This document shows positions 1-13,000 of a DNA stretch of 64,000 nucleotides, in pieces. The stretch is from Mya arenaria (taxonomy: Eukaryota > Mollusca > Bivalvia > Myida > Myidae). Position numbers and translations under genes: made by a program. The stretch spans positions 15,926,406 through 15,990,405 of the forward strand of contig NC_069135.1 of NCBI RefSeq assembly GCF_026914265.1, read 5' to 3'. Below the pieces are notes generated by a model. It saw only the letters and a program-made list of their open reading frames with translations, was not told the origin of the DNA and made no database searches. The first letter of the stretch is position 1, and each line of letters starts with the position of its first letter.

Positions 1-19
1 CCAGAACCCCCTCCACCAC

Positions 20-26
20 ACACACA

Positions 27-66
<40 letters not shown>

Positions 67-68
67 CA
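20..68. repeat. (CACG)n microsatellite
   Basis: Simple tetranucleotide run of CGCA units near the left window edge, upstream of the first visible FBXO7 exon and so probably intronic. Confidence 0.9.
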
Positions 69-240
69 CTTTATTTCATGAACATAGTTATTTACTTATT
101 ATGTGTGTAAAAATCAATATTCAATCTGATGCATTACTTATGCCATTATGGCTTTTATTGATTGAATTGAATTTAGGGGTCAATCACCTTGAATGCTGAT
201 GCCATTACTAACTGTTTGTTGTAATTCTTTTCAATTCCAG

Positions 241-2759
241 CTGCTGGTTTGGTGGACATGTTTGGTTTGCTAGCACTCACACAGGAAATCAAGGTACTGT
301 ACCAATCCTGTACTGGTAGTTGAATAATAGTTAAAGCCTGGAATTATAAACATTCTGCTTCCCCCTAGCTTATCCTCCTGTACAAACAACATTGTACAGC
401 TTTTAAAGACACATTTTACTGCAGAAATAAATATATAAAAAATATTTAAAAAAACAACATATTCACATGACACTTGGTACACATGTTTTAAGGGGCATGT
501 ATATGGTGCAACAGGCTAAAATTGCATGTAGATAATGCACTGACATACACATGTTTGTGTTTACTTATCTTAACCATTTATTTCCTTTCACAGTTAAAGA
601 TCCTGAGTCACCTTGATGTGAGAAGTATCCTTCAGACCTCCTGTGTGAATCAGGAACTACGTGGGTTGAGCAAGGATCCATTCATCTGGAGACGGTGCTA
701 TTTCAGGGACTTTGGAAGTAAGAAATTGACATTTTGATAAACTAACATGGTATTCTGGATGTTTGATATAGCTATAATATCTGATTAACTGTTATCAATT
801 TAAAAATAAAAATAAGCAGATTTTCTTGCAAATAGTGGTGGAGATTTTTTCAATACACAGTGATACGTTTTAGTAGATGGTGTGGGTGAGTTTATTCAAT
901 TATTTCAATACACAATGATTTGTTTTAATTTATGTTTTGATTGAGTAAATTCATTTATTTCAATACCCAAAGTTACATTTTGATTGATATTGTAAGGATT
1001 TATTATATAATCATTCCATGTATTTTCAGACAGAAATGATAACAGCCTATCCCAAGATTGGAAAAATGTAAGTGAGGTTCACTGTCATCAAAACTTAATT
1101 AAAATTAATTGCCAAGGTTTAACATAATAATTTGTATGCTATTTTTCTCTACTCAAAACTGAGGCAAGCTTTGCTGTAATTGCCTACCATGTTGCAAAAC
1201 TAAAGGAAATTTTCTTTCCTTAAACCATGGCAATGTACTATAACAAAATTAAATGGGCATCTTTTTTACTTGTCTAAATCTGGAAACACTGTTTTGTGTA
1301 ATTTGCGTTAAAATCTTTTTTTAATGTTTTACAGCGCTATTTTGATCCAAATTACATTCTTTACACTTTCAGTTTATATCAACATCATATAAAAATATGC
1401 TAGTATAGAAATTGTTCTCTCTCTTTTATGTTTGAGGTACAAAAAGCTAGAAAATATGTTTTGTTATATTTTACAGAGCTCCAGATAAGAATTATCACCC
1501 AACATCACTCGACCAACTTGTCTTTTTTTCAATTGGGCATTTAGATAAATCCTTTGGGAATGTATTATTTTTTACCCAATGATTTGGAGGCTAATTGGGT
1601 GAAAAGATGAAAACTTGCATATGCCATATAATATATTTAATATGGTTAAATTCTAAATCTGTTTCAGCTTTATAGCATGTAATACAATGTTCTTGTATCT
1701 TGCTATTAGCCTGCATTGTCAAATTTCTTCTGCTGTTTTCATTACGGTAATTTAAAGATGTAATGATTAGTAGAACTCTTCTGAACACATAAAAGCTTGA
1801 AAGCAGTTGAGGACACCATTACTATGAATGCATTTTTTCTGTTTAAAAATCTCATTAATTAACTTTTAATTGGTTTTAATTGCATTATTATGCAAATTTG
1901 CTGCTTCTCTGGAGCTCTGGAAATTATGGATAACCTCATTTCAAAAACAATTATCAAAAACTTTTTTTAAATCGGGCCCACGTTTCAGTGATAAAACGGT
2001 ACCCATTTTTTGTTGTGTTTTTTTCCCAATTGTATGTACCGGTATATATTTATATCCACAGCTGTACAAGCAAGCACTAAAGGCCCGAAAGGAGCGCCGT
2101 AAGATGATGAATAAGATGACAATGATAGTGCCCCCTTTCTGTGGCCCCCAGAACCCCTTCAGTGGCCCCAGCAACTGGATGCCCCCTGTCCCTGGGGGAA
2201 TCATTGGAGGAGACTATGACCTCTACCCGAACTTTCCCAGTTAGTATTATGTACAATGAATTAGAAACTATTTTTATACTATTATCGTACAAACATCTGT
2301 AAAAGACTGTTGTTTAAATTTAGGTTTATTCAACAGCAAAAGTTCATGCTTTTTATTCTCTAAGCCTGGCAAAATGAACTTGATCTATATTCAACACAAA
2401 CTTACCATTTTCCTTTATCACAATCTGTAATAAGCCATTTTTTCATAAAGTGAAATACAAGTTCAACTCGAACTGTATTCCGAAATTGAATGAAACCAAC
2501 AGTTTTTTTTAATAAGTGAGTGAGTTTATGATTTGTCCATATTTTACTTCATATATTTGTTTACTTTCCAGGTAGCCTACCAGGTATTCCAGGCAGGCTA
2601 GGACCACTTCCCCCAGTGTTGCCCCGCCCCCGCTACGACTTGATGGGCCCGGGGGTTGATCCCGGACCCCACCCTGGGCTCCTCCCGTCCCGCCCAAGCC
2701 CTCGAGGGAGGGGAAGGGGTGGAGGAATGTTCGGGGGACTGGGACCTAGGTTCTTCTAG
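241..2759 (+). CDS. FBXO7: F-box only protein 7, C-terminal half (partial at 5' end)
   Basis: FBXO7 is the substrate receptor of an SCF ubiquitin ligase and also binds proteasome regulators. The window holds the last five coding exons: 241-293, 594-717, 1030-1067, 2062-2239 and 2572-2759 (TAG 2757-2759). All junctions are GT-AG and the phases agree, giving 192 residues. Exons 1-3 encode the F-box: LKILSHLDVRSIL, then KDPFIWRRCYFRDFG and a DWKN segment, as in FBXO7. Exon 4 has a basic helix (KARKERRKMM) followed by the family motif PGGIIGGDYDLYPNFP; exon 5 is Pro/Gly/Arg-rich and ends GRGRGGGMFGGLGPRFF, resembling the R-P-rich tail shared with PI31. The combination of F-box and GIIGG-DYD tail argues for FBXO7 over PI31, which lacks an F-box. 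The ubiquitin-like and FP domains must lie upstream of the window. The exon and phase structure is seen directly; the function is from the family. Confidence 0.87.
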
Positions 2760-2901
2760 CCCACAGATTAATGTGATTAATACGCATGTACAGCAGTGAA
2801 ATTTTGACTTTATGCCCAATCTGCTTGTGTTTAAAACACAATGTTAACACTTGTTTCTAAGATATATTGTAAAACTGTAAATGTTGATGAATTTGTTATA
2901 A

Positions 2902-2907
2902 AATAAA
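2902..2907 (+). terminator. poly(A) signal of FBXO7
   Basis: AATAAA lies 143 bases after the FBXO7 stop codon on the same strand. It is the first canonical hexamer downstream of the gene. Confidence 0.6.
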
Positions 2908-2973
2908 TTGTCTGTTACCATCGTTCCTTATGTTTCAAATATTGCTGAACCAAGTTTGTTCTTAAGTCTTTTT

Positions 2974-4200
2974 TATGCCCCAAAAGGTTGGCATATTAAT
3001 GATCTCCGTCCTTCTGTGCTTGTGTCCGTTCATCCGTCCGTCCGTCTAGTTTTCCGTGTCCGTGCTCATGCAGGGAGGGCCTTTCAAATTACTTGGCACA
3101 TGTGCCGCGTGCAAGACCCGCGACACTACCTCAAAGGTCATGGTCACACTTGCAGGTTAATCATTATGAAATGCAGATTATGCGCTAATGCAGTGCAGTT
3201 AGTCGTATCCAGGCTGTAACTTTGTCATGAACCGAGGGATTTCAAAATAAATTGACACATGTGATCGGTGAAGGTGAAGTATGACGAGCAAGACCCACGA
3301 CCCTACCTCAAAAATCAAGGTCTCACTAAGAGTTTATGAATGGAATGCCACATATATGGACATATACATGTAGTATAGTTGGCAATGTCCGTGCTGTAAC
3401 TTTGTGCAGGAAGGGATTTTAAAATTAACTTGGCACATGTAGTAAGTACATAAATGCGATGTGTCACATGTAAATCCCACGACCCGAACTGCACATAGAG
3501 TATAGTTGGTCGTGTCCGGACTGTAACTTTGGCATCCAAGGAGGTATAGGGTGCAAGACCCATGTACATACCTCATACTGTAACTGCATCACTCCTCCAC
3601 ACCTGACATAAGCCATCATTGGGGCCGGCATGCTTATAGTTTGTGATAGCTCTTTCTGAATGTAGGCATCTTAGTAATTGCACAGTCCATTGGACTGGAT
3701 GGCGCTAACTGTGACAGTAGATGTTCCCTATTGTTTTTAAGTCAGAAGGTGAACGATTAAGGTCACCGTACACAGTTTAATTAAATGTTTTTCCACACAA
3801 TAACTTGAGAAAGATTTGGCATAGGATCATGCATATTTAGTGGTAGGTCGCCCTTGACCTGTACTGTAGATGACCTTTATTGATTTGGTCTCAGAAGGTC
3901 AAAGTTACTGTCAACAGTCTAATTAAAAGTTTGAGAACTGTTTTACCTATGACTATGAAACCTTAGTGGTAGGCTGCCTTTGACCAAAAGGTGACCCCTA
4001 ATGATTTTGATGTCAATAGTCTTATGGAACGTTTGTGCAGACAGTAACTTGAGAACCGAACCTAGGACTATGAAACTTCAATTGAAGGTTGCTCTTATCC
4101 AATATATGATCTCGACTTGTTTTGTGGGAGTGGGGTCGCCAGTAGATCCTATGTTACGTCCAACAGTCCTGAAATATATGCCTGCAGTCCTAAGTTAGAA
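2974..4200. repeat. decayed dispersed repeat with CCGTCCGT steps and internal tandem units
   Basis: The left edge reads ATGCCCCAAAAGGTTGGCAT followed by TCCGTCCGTCCGTC, the hallmark of a dispersed element very common in bivalves. From about 3740 the body contains roughly three old, diverged units that repeat 'aacttgag-', 'ctatgaaac', 'gacc(tt)tattgattt' and 'ggtcaaag' words. No intact reading frame is present. Family assignment is from memory of mollusc repeats, and a library search is needed to name it. Confidence 0.65.
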
Positions 4201-5137
4201 ATGTGTGTCTTCAATTTACTGAACACTTTGTGCAATCATTAATGATCAATGCATTGCTTCTAACATTACCTTTAATCAATATTTTACCAGGATACAGTAA
4301 TAAATAAAATCACATAATATAGCAAAATACATATTTTAGCAAACATGTGAAAGGCATCATACAGGGTACAATGCAAGAGCCACGGACATACAATGGAATA
4401 TATAGAAACAATACAGAAGATGTTTAATAATTCTTTAGTATGTGAATGAATAGTGTCAGAACGACTAACCAGGCTGTGATAGAGTACAACACATATTTAA
4501 ATATGAATTCCTTTACAGTGTTCGGCGAAGAGTGGTCACAACTTTTTAATTGAAAGATTAATCAGACAATATAGGAAGTTGGTCTGGAAAGGTGAATGTA
4601 AAAAATATTGGCCAATGGAATTGTAAATGTATATGAAACCTGTTTTAAAAATCAGGAGTTGAAGGGGCATGGTGCTAGGTCAGACAGGTAACTTTTGTTG
4701 CGCATTGAATGAGGCTTAATGGGGCACTTACATGTGTTAATGTTCAATTCATATCGCGTTAAATGTGTTGAAACTTCTTTCAATACTAGTTTGGTATGCA
4801 TACCTTAGCTGTTGTCGTTACTATAATGTCAGAATAACGTATATTTATTATTTTTATACTTATTTCTAAAAATTGACTTTGTCAAACAAAAATGCACAGT
4901 AAGGTGTAGTAAAAGGGCAGAGGGTGTTGGAAAAGGACAACGGGGTGACAAACCCTGCTATTCAAGCCTAGCTGGAACACTGATACACCACCATCTAACA
5001 GTTCTTATAATTAATATTCTCTCTTGGGCAAACGCCCATGGGTCGTCCAATTGCGTCGTTAATTAACGTACATCGCCCGTCAACACAGTTCAAAACCGGC
5101 GCATTCGACGACTAAATTTGAAAGCATATCATTAGAC
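4201..5137. other. intergenic, nothing recognised
   Basis: AT-rich DNA between the decayed repeat and the 31-bp array. I see no coding exon, no RNA gene and no clear repeat here. Confidence 0.6.
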
Positions 5138-6558
5138 TTTCCCTGCATTATGCGAAATATCATGAAACTTTCCATGCATCGTGCGTAATATTATGAAACT
5201 TTCCCTGCATCGTGCGTAATATCTTGAAACTTTCCCTGCATCGTGCGTAATATCATGAAACTTTCCCTGCATCGTGCGTAATATCGTGAAACTTTCCCTG
5301 CATCGTGCGTAATATCATGAAACTTTCCCTACATCGTGCGTATATCATGAAACTTTCCCTGTATCGTACGTAATATCATGAAACTTTCCCTGCATCGTGC
5401 GTAATATCATGAAACTTTCCCTGCATCGTGCGTAATATCATGAAACTTTCCCTACATCGTGCGTATATCATGAAACTTTCCCTGTATCTTGCGTTATATC
5501 ATGAAACTTTCCCTGCATCGTGCGTAATACCATGAAACTTTCCCTACATCGTGCGTATATCATGAAACTTTCCCTGCATCGTGCGTAATATCATGAAACT
5601 TTCCCTACATCGTGCGTAATATCATGAAACTTTCCCTACATCGTGCGTAATATCATGAAACTTTCCCTGTATCGTGCGTAACATCATGAAACTTTCCCTG
5701 CATCGTGCGTAATATCATGAAACTTTCCCTACATCGTGCGTAATATCATGAAACTTTCCCTACATCGTGCGTAATATCATGAAACTTTCCCTGCATCGTG
5801 CGTAATATCATGAAACTTTCCCTGTATCGTGCGTAATATCATGAAACTTTCCCTGAATCGTGCGTAATATCATGAAACTTTCCCTGCATCGTGCGTATAT
5901 CATGAAACTTTCCCTGTATCTTGCGTAATATCATGAAACTTTCCCTACATCGTGCGTAATATCATGAGACTTTCCCTAAATCGTGCGTATATCATGAAAC
6001 TTTCCCTGTATCGTGCGTAATATCATGAAACTTTCCCTACATCGTGCGTACTATCATCCCTGCATCGTGCGTAATATCATGAAACTTTCCCTGTATTTTG
6101 CGTAATATCATGAAACTTTCCCTACATCGTGCGTAATATCATGAAACTTTCCCTACATCGTGCGTAATATCATGAAACTTTCCCTACATCGTGCAAAATA
6201 TCATGAAACTTTCCCTGCATCGTGCGTAATACCATGAAACTTTCCCTGTATTTTGCGTAATATCATGAAACTTTCCCTACATCGTGCGTAATATCATGAA
6301 ACTTTCCCTACATCGTGCGTATATCATGAAACTTTCCCTGTATCGTGCGTAATATCATGAAACTTTCCCTACATCGTGCGTACTATCATCCCTGCATCGT
6401 GCGTAATATCATGAAACTTTCCCTACATCGTGCGTAATATCATGAAACTTTCCCTACATCGTGCGTAATATCATGAAACTTTCCCTACATCGTGCAAAAT
6501 ATCATGAAACTTTCCCTGCATCGTGCGTAATACCATGAAACTTTCCCTGCTTTTTGCC
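5138..6558. repeat. 31-bp minisatellite, about 45 copies
   Basis: Head-to-tail units of the form CGTGCGTAATATCATG followed by AAACTTTCCCTGCAT. Some units are 30 bp (TATATC instead of TAATATC), and the CTGCAT/CTACAT/CTGTAT variants recur in patterned order. Two units are internally deleted ('actatcatccctgcatc' near 6050 and 6380), and their shared neighbours indicate a duplicated block. The array lies between FBXO7 and the 3' end of the GRDP-like gene. Confidence 0.95.
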
Positions 6559-6785
6559 CGTTTTCAAATGCATTTTCTACTACAACTAACGAATTGTAAC
6601 ACTGGTAAATGCTTTGCATTCGTTTCAGTAAAATGTTTGATATGAGACCTCTAGCTTTGTGTCTGCTTTTCAGCTTTTCTACCTGAGTACCTGAGGAGAC
6701 ATTCTGTTTTGACGTTTGTAGCGTAGATAATTACTAAGCGGTACCATCCCCGAGTACACAACATATACATTGACCGATTTGATTA

Positions 6786-7036
6786 ATCAACATTCCTATT
6801 GGTTTATACGATTTATCAACATTTCTTTATCACAGTTGGTTTATAAGATTTATCAACATTCCTACATCACAGTTGGTTTATTCGATTTATCAGCATTACT
6901 ACATCACAGTTGGTTTATTCGATTTATCAACATTCCTACATCACAGTTGGTTTATTCGATTTATCAACATTCCTACATCACAGTTGGTTTATTCGATTTA
7001 TCAGCATTACTACATGTACATCACAGTTGGTTTATA
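6786..7036. repeat. 37-bp minisatellite, about 6-7 copies
   Basis: Unit: CATTCCTACATCACAGTTGG followed by TTTATTCGATTTATCAA. It lies within 60-310 bases downstream of the GRDP-like stop codon (minus strand), so it probably forms part of that gene's 3' UTR or poly(A) region. Confidence 0.92.
6877..6993 (-). terminator. four regularly spaced AATAAA signals (3' end of GRDP-like gene)
   Basis: On the minus strand the 37-bp units contain canonical AATAAA at 6882-6877, 6919-6914, 6956-6951 and 6993-6988, exactly 37 bases apart, about 100-220 bases after the stop at 7095. The outer units carry TATAAA-like variants instead. Use as poly(A) signals is inferred. Confidence 0.5.
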
Positions 7037-7094
7037 CCCATCAAAACTGCTTCCTCAAACTCTTGAAAGTCTAAACAGGTATGTGTCTTAATAT

Positions 7095-10000
7095 CTAGAT
7101 TGTTTCTTCATCATTTGCTGGCATTAATTTTTGCTTTGATTTTTTTCGTTTCCTTCTTCCCTTTTTGTCTTCAATATCTTCATCAGTCAGTGGGTACATG
7201 TTTTCGCGTTCTTGCGATATTCTCTTCCGTAATGCTTTACCTTCTTTGGCCGTACTGGAAGTATCGGATTTTTCATCCACGCTTCCCATGCTTCCAGTTT
7301 GTTCGCCTTCAATTCCACCCACCTGGAAGGATACACGACTTTTCGATCTAGCATTCATTCGATCGTTTTCCACTTCAGTCATACCTCTTTCAGACTCACT
7401 TATACGATGCTCGCGCTTCCTTCTCTCAACTACTTCTTTTATTATCTTCGTTTCCTCTTTAGTAATGGTCGGAATATCTAAAGCAGTATTAGTATTATCG
7501 TCGACTTTGTTTTCCAGACCTTCAAAGAACGCTTGCCTTTCCCTTTCCTCTTCATCAAGACTATCATCAGGTTTAACAGTTTCACTGAGGCCGCTTGACA
7601 TTTTCTTGACAACTTTCTTCCTTCCCTTTTCATCTTTCACTAATTTGACTTCGATCACATCATCTTTTGTAATGCTGTCATCTGACATGACCAACATATC
7701 GTCTAGCTGACTTGACTTCCTCTGTTTTAGTTTTGGCTTCACAACATTTACCGGTCTAGTTTTACCCGTTGTTTTACTTCCACCTTGTATCTGCACATGA
7801 TCGTCTTTTACAGCGATGGTTTCCTTATTTTCCCCTTCCTTTTCAACCTCTTCATCTCCACCAATTGCTACATTCTCTGAAACGTTCGAATCTTTTGTCT
7901 TTAAATGTTTCTTTTTCTTCTTTGATTTACGAACCGACGTAACTCCTTCAACATCATCCATTGAAATAATGCTCTCGTGTTTAATAAGACGCTTGCTGGA
8001 CTTCTGCTCGACTACGATGACGTCATAAGCGTCCAGAAGGTCAGAGGTTAAGGAACCGAAGCGTTCACGCATGTAGCGATTACTAGGGCTCTCTGTAGTG
8101 AGCCCTGCTGCCAACAGAAACTGGCAGACATTTTCTTGAACGTATACTGCTTTCTGTGACGTTTCTTCGTCTTCAGATTCTCCGGCATCTTGTTTTACTA
8201 AAGATACAAACAACAGAGGTTCTAAAGCTTCATAATAATTCTAAAAAATATTTTAAGAGTACAGTCCTAAAACGTGCTGTTATTGTTGTTTTCAATACGA
8301 AGGACATTGAAATACATATAGATCACTAAAAACTATTCCATAAGCGGTCTTAGCCTCGTAACCCTGTAGAGGCATGAATCCGCCAAATTCAAACCCACCC
8401 GCCTTTGACAATCATCGGCTATTAAAACCCCTGAACTATATGTACCAATCAGGGTTATTGGTAGAGCCCATGGACTATATGTATCAATAAGGGTAAAAGG
8501 GAGAGCCACTGAACTATATGTACAACCCAGGTACCAATCAGGGTAATTGGGAGAGCCTCTGAACTATATGTACCAATCAGGGTAATTGGGAGAGCCTCTG
8601 AACTATATGTACCAATCAGGGTAATTGGGAGAGCCTCTGACCTATATGTACCAATCAGGGTAATAGGGAGAGCCCCTGAACTATATGTACCAATCAGGGT
8701 AATTGGGAGAGCCTCTGACCTATATGTACCAATCAGGGTAATAGGGAGAGCCCCTGAACTACATGTTCCCATCAGGGTAATTGGGAGAGCCCCTAATCTA
8801 AATGTACCAATCAGGGTAATTGGAAGAACCCTTGAACTATATGTACCTATCAGGGTAATTGGGAGAGCCCCTGAAGTATATGTACCAATCAGGGTAATAG
8901 GGAGAGCCCCTGAACTATATGTACCAATCAGGGTAATAGGGAGAGCCCCTGAACTATATGTACCAAACAGGGTAATTGGGAGAGCCCCTGAAGTATATGT
9001 ACTAATCAGGGTAATAGGGAGAGCCACTGAACTATATGTACCGATCAGGGTAATAGGGAGAGCCCCTGAACTATATGTACAAAACAGGGTAATTGGGAGA
9101 GCCCCTAATCTATATGTACCAATCAGGGTAATTGGGAGAACCCTTGAACTATATGTACCAATCAGGGTAATTAGGAGAGCCCCTGAACTATATGTACCAA
9201 TCAGGGTAATAGGGAGAGCCCCTGAACTATATGTACCTATCAGGGTAATTGGGAGAGCCCCTGAAGTATATGTACCAATCAGGGTAATAGGGAGAGCCCC
9301 TGAACTATATGTACCAATCAGGGTAATTAGGAGAGCCCCTGAACTATATGTACCGATCAGGGTAATTGGGAGAGCCCCTGAACTATATGTACCAAACAGG
9401 GTAATCAAGAGAGCCCCTGAACTATATGTACCAACCAGGGAAATAGGGAGAGCCCCTGAACTATATGTACCAATGAGGGTAATTAGGAGAGCCCCTGAAC
9501 TATATGTACCGATCAGGGTAATTGGGAGAGCCCCTGAACTATATGTACCAAACAGGGTAATCAAGAGAGCCCCTGAACTATATGTACCAACCAGGGAAAT
9601 AGGGAGAGCCCCTGAACTATATGTACCAATGAGGGTAATTGGGAGAACCCCTGAACTATATGTACCAATCAGGGTAATTGGGAGAACCCCTGAACTATAT
9701 GTATTAACTATTTTGAATTTTAAATCTACAGGTGTTACAATACATGACACATGCAGATACTAGCGGCATCGTGTAAATTAGCTCTGTTTATAATGACATC
9801 TACATATTAATGATCATTTCGCACGATCATATTATGAACATTTAGTTTAAACCGGTACACTTTTGTTTTGTTAAAACTACCATTTTAAATTATATGCAAC
9901 AGCCTAACGTATGATTAATATTTAATTTTTAATCTCGGCGTTTGTAAACATAGTGGCGGTACAAAAGATATTCTACAAGTCAAGTAGTGTTGATGGAGAC

Positions 10001-13000
10001 TATCTTTACAGAGTATCAAGGTTATTACGTCAATGGTAATGCCATTCAAAGAGTGACTTATATTGTACAAACCTTCCTCTTTTGCGAGGAGAATCTGCCT
10101 GTCGGCGTTGCCGGGACGACAGAGCACATAGAGGACGCAGATACACCAGAAGAGGGCCATGTTCTCTGCCACTGTGTTGCCCGCGGGGTTCACACGCAGT
10201 GCGCCCGAATATACGTCCGCGTTGAAACTCTACAGAAGAAAAATATACATATTGTTAAATACAACCTTCTTCATCACCGTGTTGTCCGAGCGTTCATGCG
10301 AAGCGGACGCGTGGACACTGCGGAGCAACAATACCAATATTACATTTTCCGAAATTTTCCTTCGAAGGAACGCTATATACATTCGGATTTTTATTTCATT
10401 CCATGCCGAATGAAGCAAGGTAAAATATAACAATAGAAACCTGGAATTTCACATCTGTAGCCGTCATGTCGAGTCGCTGCACCTTGGTTTTCCCGTCCAC
10501 CAGCTTCATGAAGCGGACCTCTAACCCTTCTGTCTCCCCGGGGCTGCCTGAAGAGGGGGATATTAATACCAAATATAGTATACATATTAATGATTTATAT
10601 CTGGTTCACAATGAATGTAACTTCCGCAAAACTGAATTAAAGGCAGTCATAATGCACCAGTCAATTGTAACCACGGGGAATAGCGGGGACTTTGACTTTT
10701 GGTCCAGCCAATCCCAGGTAAAATCCCCGTAATGCGGTTACAAATTGTTTGTAAAATCCCCACCAAATGCCCCGCACCCCAAGGACCCTTGGTAAGACCC
10801 ATTCCCCGTTATTTTTTGGCACGAAGACAAAACGACCGCATTCACCCGGCACTGCGGTGCCACCTGGAAGGTTAAAACACGGCCAATTTCCACGGCTATC
10901 CCCGGTATACCCCCGGACCTAGGGCGACCGTGTTTACAATTGACTGGTACATTAAATGTCAATGATTTTATTCAAAACTTAAAATAGAATAGCCAAAGAC
11001 AATAGATCGTGAATCTATAGACAGTGTTTGTTTATAGTATCATGCACATGATTCACATGTTTACTTTAAGTGATAATTATTAATAAGAATATCTTTGGTT
11101 TTCATAATGGGCATAATATTTATTTTCCGGTGGGGCGAAAGGTTGTTTATAATGATGAGTTACAACCGGTAGGCAAAGAATTACTTTCATTAAAAGAGTC
11201 ATTATTTCTTATTCATGAATACGAGACACATTTCAATTGTTTATCTTCAGATTGAAAGTTCAAATTCTTTGTCGAAACCGATATTACACCGAATGAATGT
11301 TGCAGAAGCACTTACCGCAGTTAACTTGGTACAGACTATCATTGTTTATAAACACACACGCACACGCGCACACGCGCACACACGCACACACACACGCACG
11401 CACGCACGCGCGCGCACACACATACAGGATTTGAGCAACCAACGCACAATGCGCAGTCATTTCAACCATTATCTATTTATTCGCTCATCTTAGAATTTGA
11501 GAAAGTCGTCTAAAATACTAGGTACAATAAGCAATTTTCTGAAAAGAAAGTCCTGCTCTTAGATTGGTAGGGAAACCTGAAGTGGCGTATCTTACCTCCA
11601 TTTAGCGACACAAAGTCACCTGTTAATGTCTTTGAACCGGACCTACTGCCCCCTCTCAACTAGGTTTATCTTCTACTTTGAGACACGCAATAGACATGAC
11701 CGCCTGCGAGCAGCGGAAGCTGAATACCTCGACTCGGGCAGCGTACGTGGCCCTCATCTGAGTATACACTATATAACTCACCCGTGTAGGACCGGACCAT
11801 GCGCCACATCATCATCTATATATCATCACATTTAACTTCTGCTTATCATATATTTACAACCCGTCATTCAGATAGCAACCATCCCGTGAAGCGGAAAGGG
11901 CGTACCTTGCCTCCACCTGGCGACACACAGGCCCCAGTCCCCGGCGTGGTAGCGGATCAGCATCGCCCGCTCCCCTAGTTCCGGGTCGAACGACATCGTC
12001 ATTTCCCTTACAGCAATCTACGCAAAACAAACGTAAGGGTTTGTTATACGCGAGTGTTTTAAATGACATGGTCATGATGTTAAATATTCCTTAAAGGGAC
12101 ACACACACACACACACGCACGCACGCACACACGCACGCACACACGCACACACACACGCACACACACACACACGGCCACTCATTTCAACAGAATTTGCCAA
12201 TCTATACATCTATGATAGTTATTTAATGTTAATAACGTTAAAAACGCTTTTTCGGCAAAATCGAGCATTTTATATCACATTTAAAGATAATTATAAATTA
12301 TAAATCTCTTATTTTTAGTTTCAACTTTCGCGATGTCAGACCACATAAAACGTGTACGAGTCCCTTTAAGGGCGCCTTCTGGTAGACCACCACGAAAACG
12401 GACTTATGGTGGAAACTTAATAAGCTTTCAGAAACGAAGGCTCAGTTTCTCACTATTTCGATAAGTTTGGTTTAAGAAGTGCTCTTTCGGCTCTGTGGTA
12501 CATCTATTAAAATTAATGTTTTAAATTACGTGTTCTTTTGAAACTTGAATGTACTTCGGGTATAATTGAAAAAAAGAGTATTGAAAAGTCTGCATGAACA
12601 TGAATTAAATAATAAATATAACGATCTCTTTTTTCATTCGTAATCAACCTTAAACTCTCTCTTGCTATAGTTAAACTGCAAGGTTGACTGGGTGGAATAT
12701 TTAGTTAAATGTAATATACAATCATCATGTTATAAATGCTACTGAAATGAGATTGAGTCAATTCCATAACACTGCTTGGCCTTCATTTAAATGTTAAAAA
12801 CCCCGAAGTGATCATTATGACTAGCAGTAACCGCAAGCGAATTATAACAGGTGGCTTATTTTATTTTTTGTCGTCATTAACAGTTAAGAATTACGTGTAT
12901 AGAATCGCCATGGAAATGTCAGCAACATTAGCGTTAATGTCACTGAATCCGTGACCGAAGAGTTAAATCAGACAGAAATATGTTCCGAGCCCACATATGG

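Noticed and set aside
5138-6558. Regular 31-bp repeats considered as a CRISPR array
   Set aside because: Units are contiguous with no unique spacers, and the context is a eukaryotic genome.
5138-6558. GGGAAAGTTTC in each 31-bp unit considered as a Rel/NF-kB or interferon-type site array
   Set aside because: Only half of either consensus is matched, and there is no nearby promoter evidence.
11854-12075. Arg/Gly-rich 73-residue frame (GNDDVVRPGTRGAGDA)
   Set aside because: Out of phase with the GRDP gene. Using the acceptor at 12018 the exon reads IAVREMTMSFDPELGERAML, which fits the family and the neighbouring phases.
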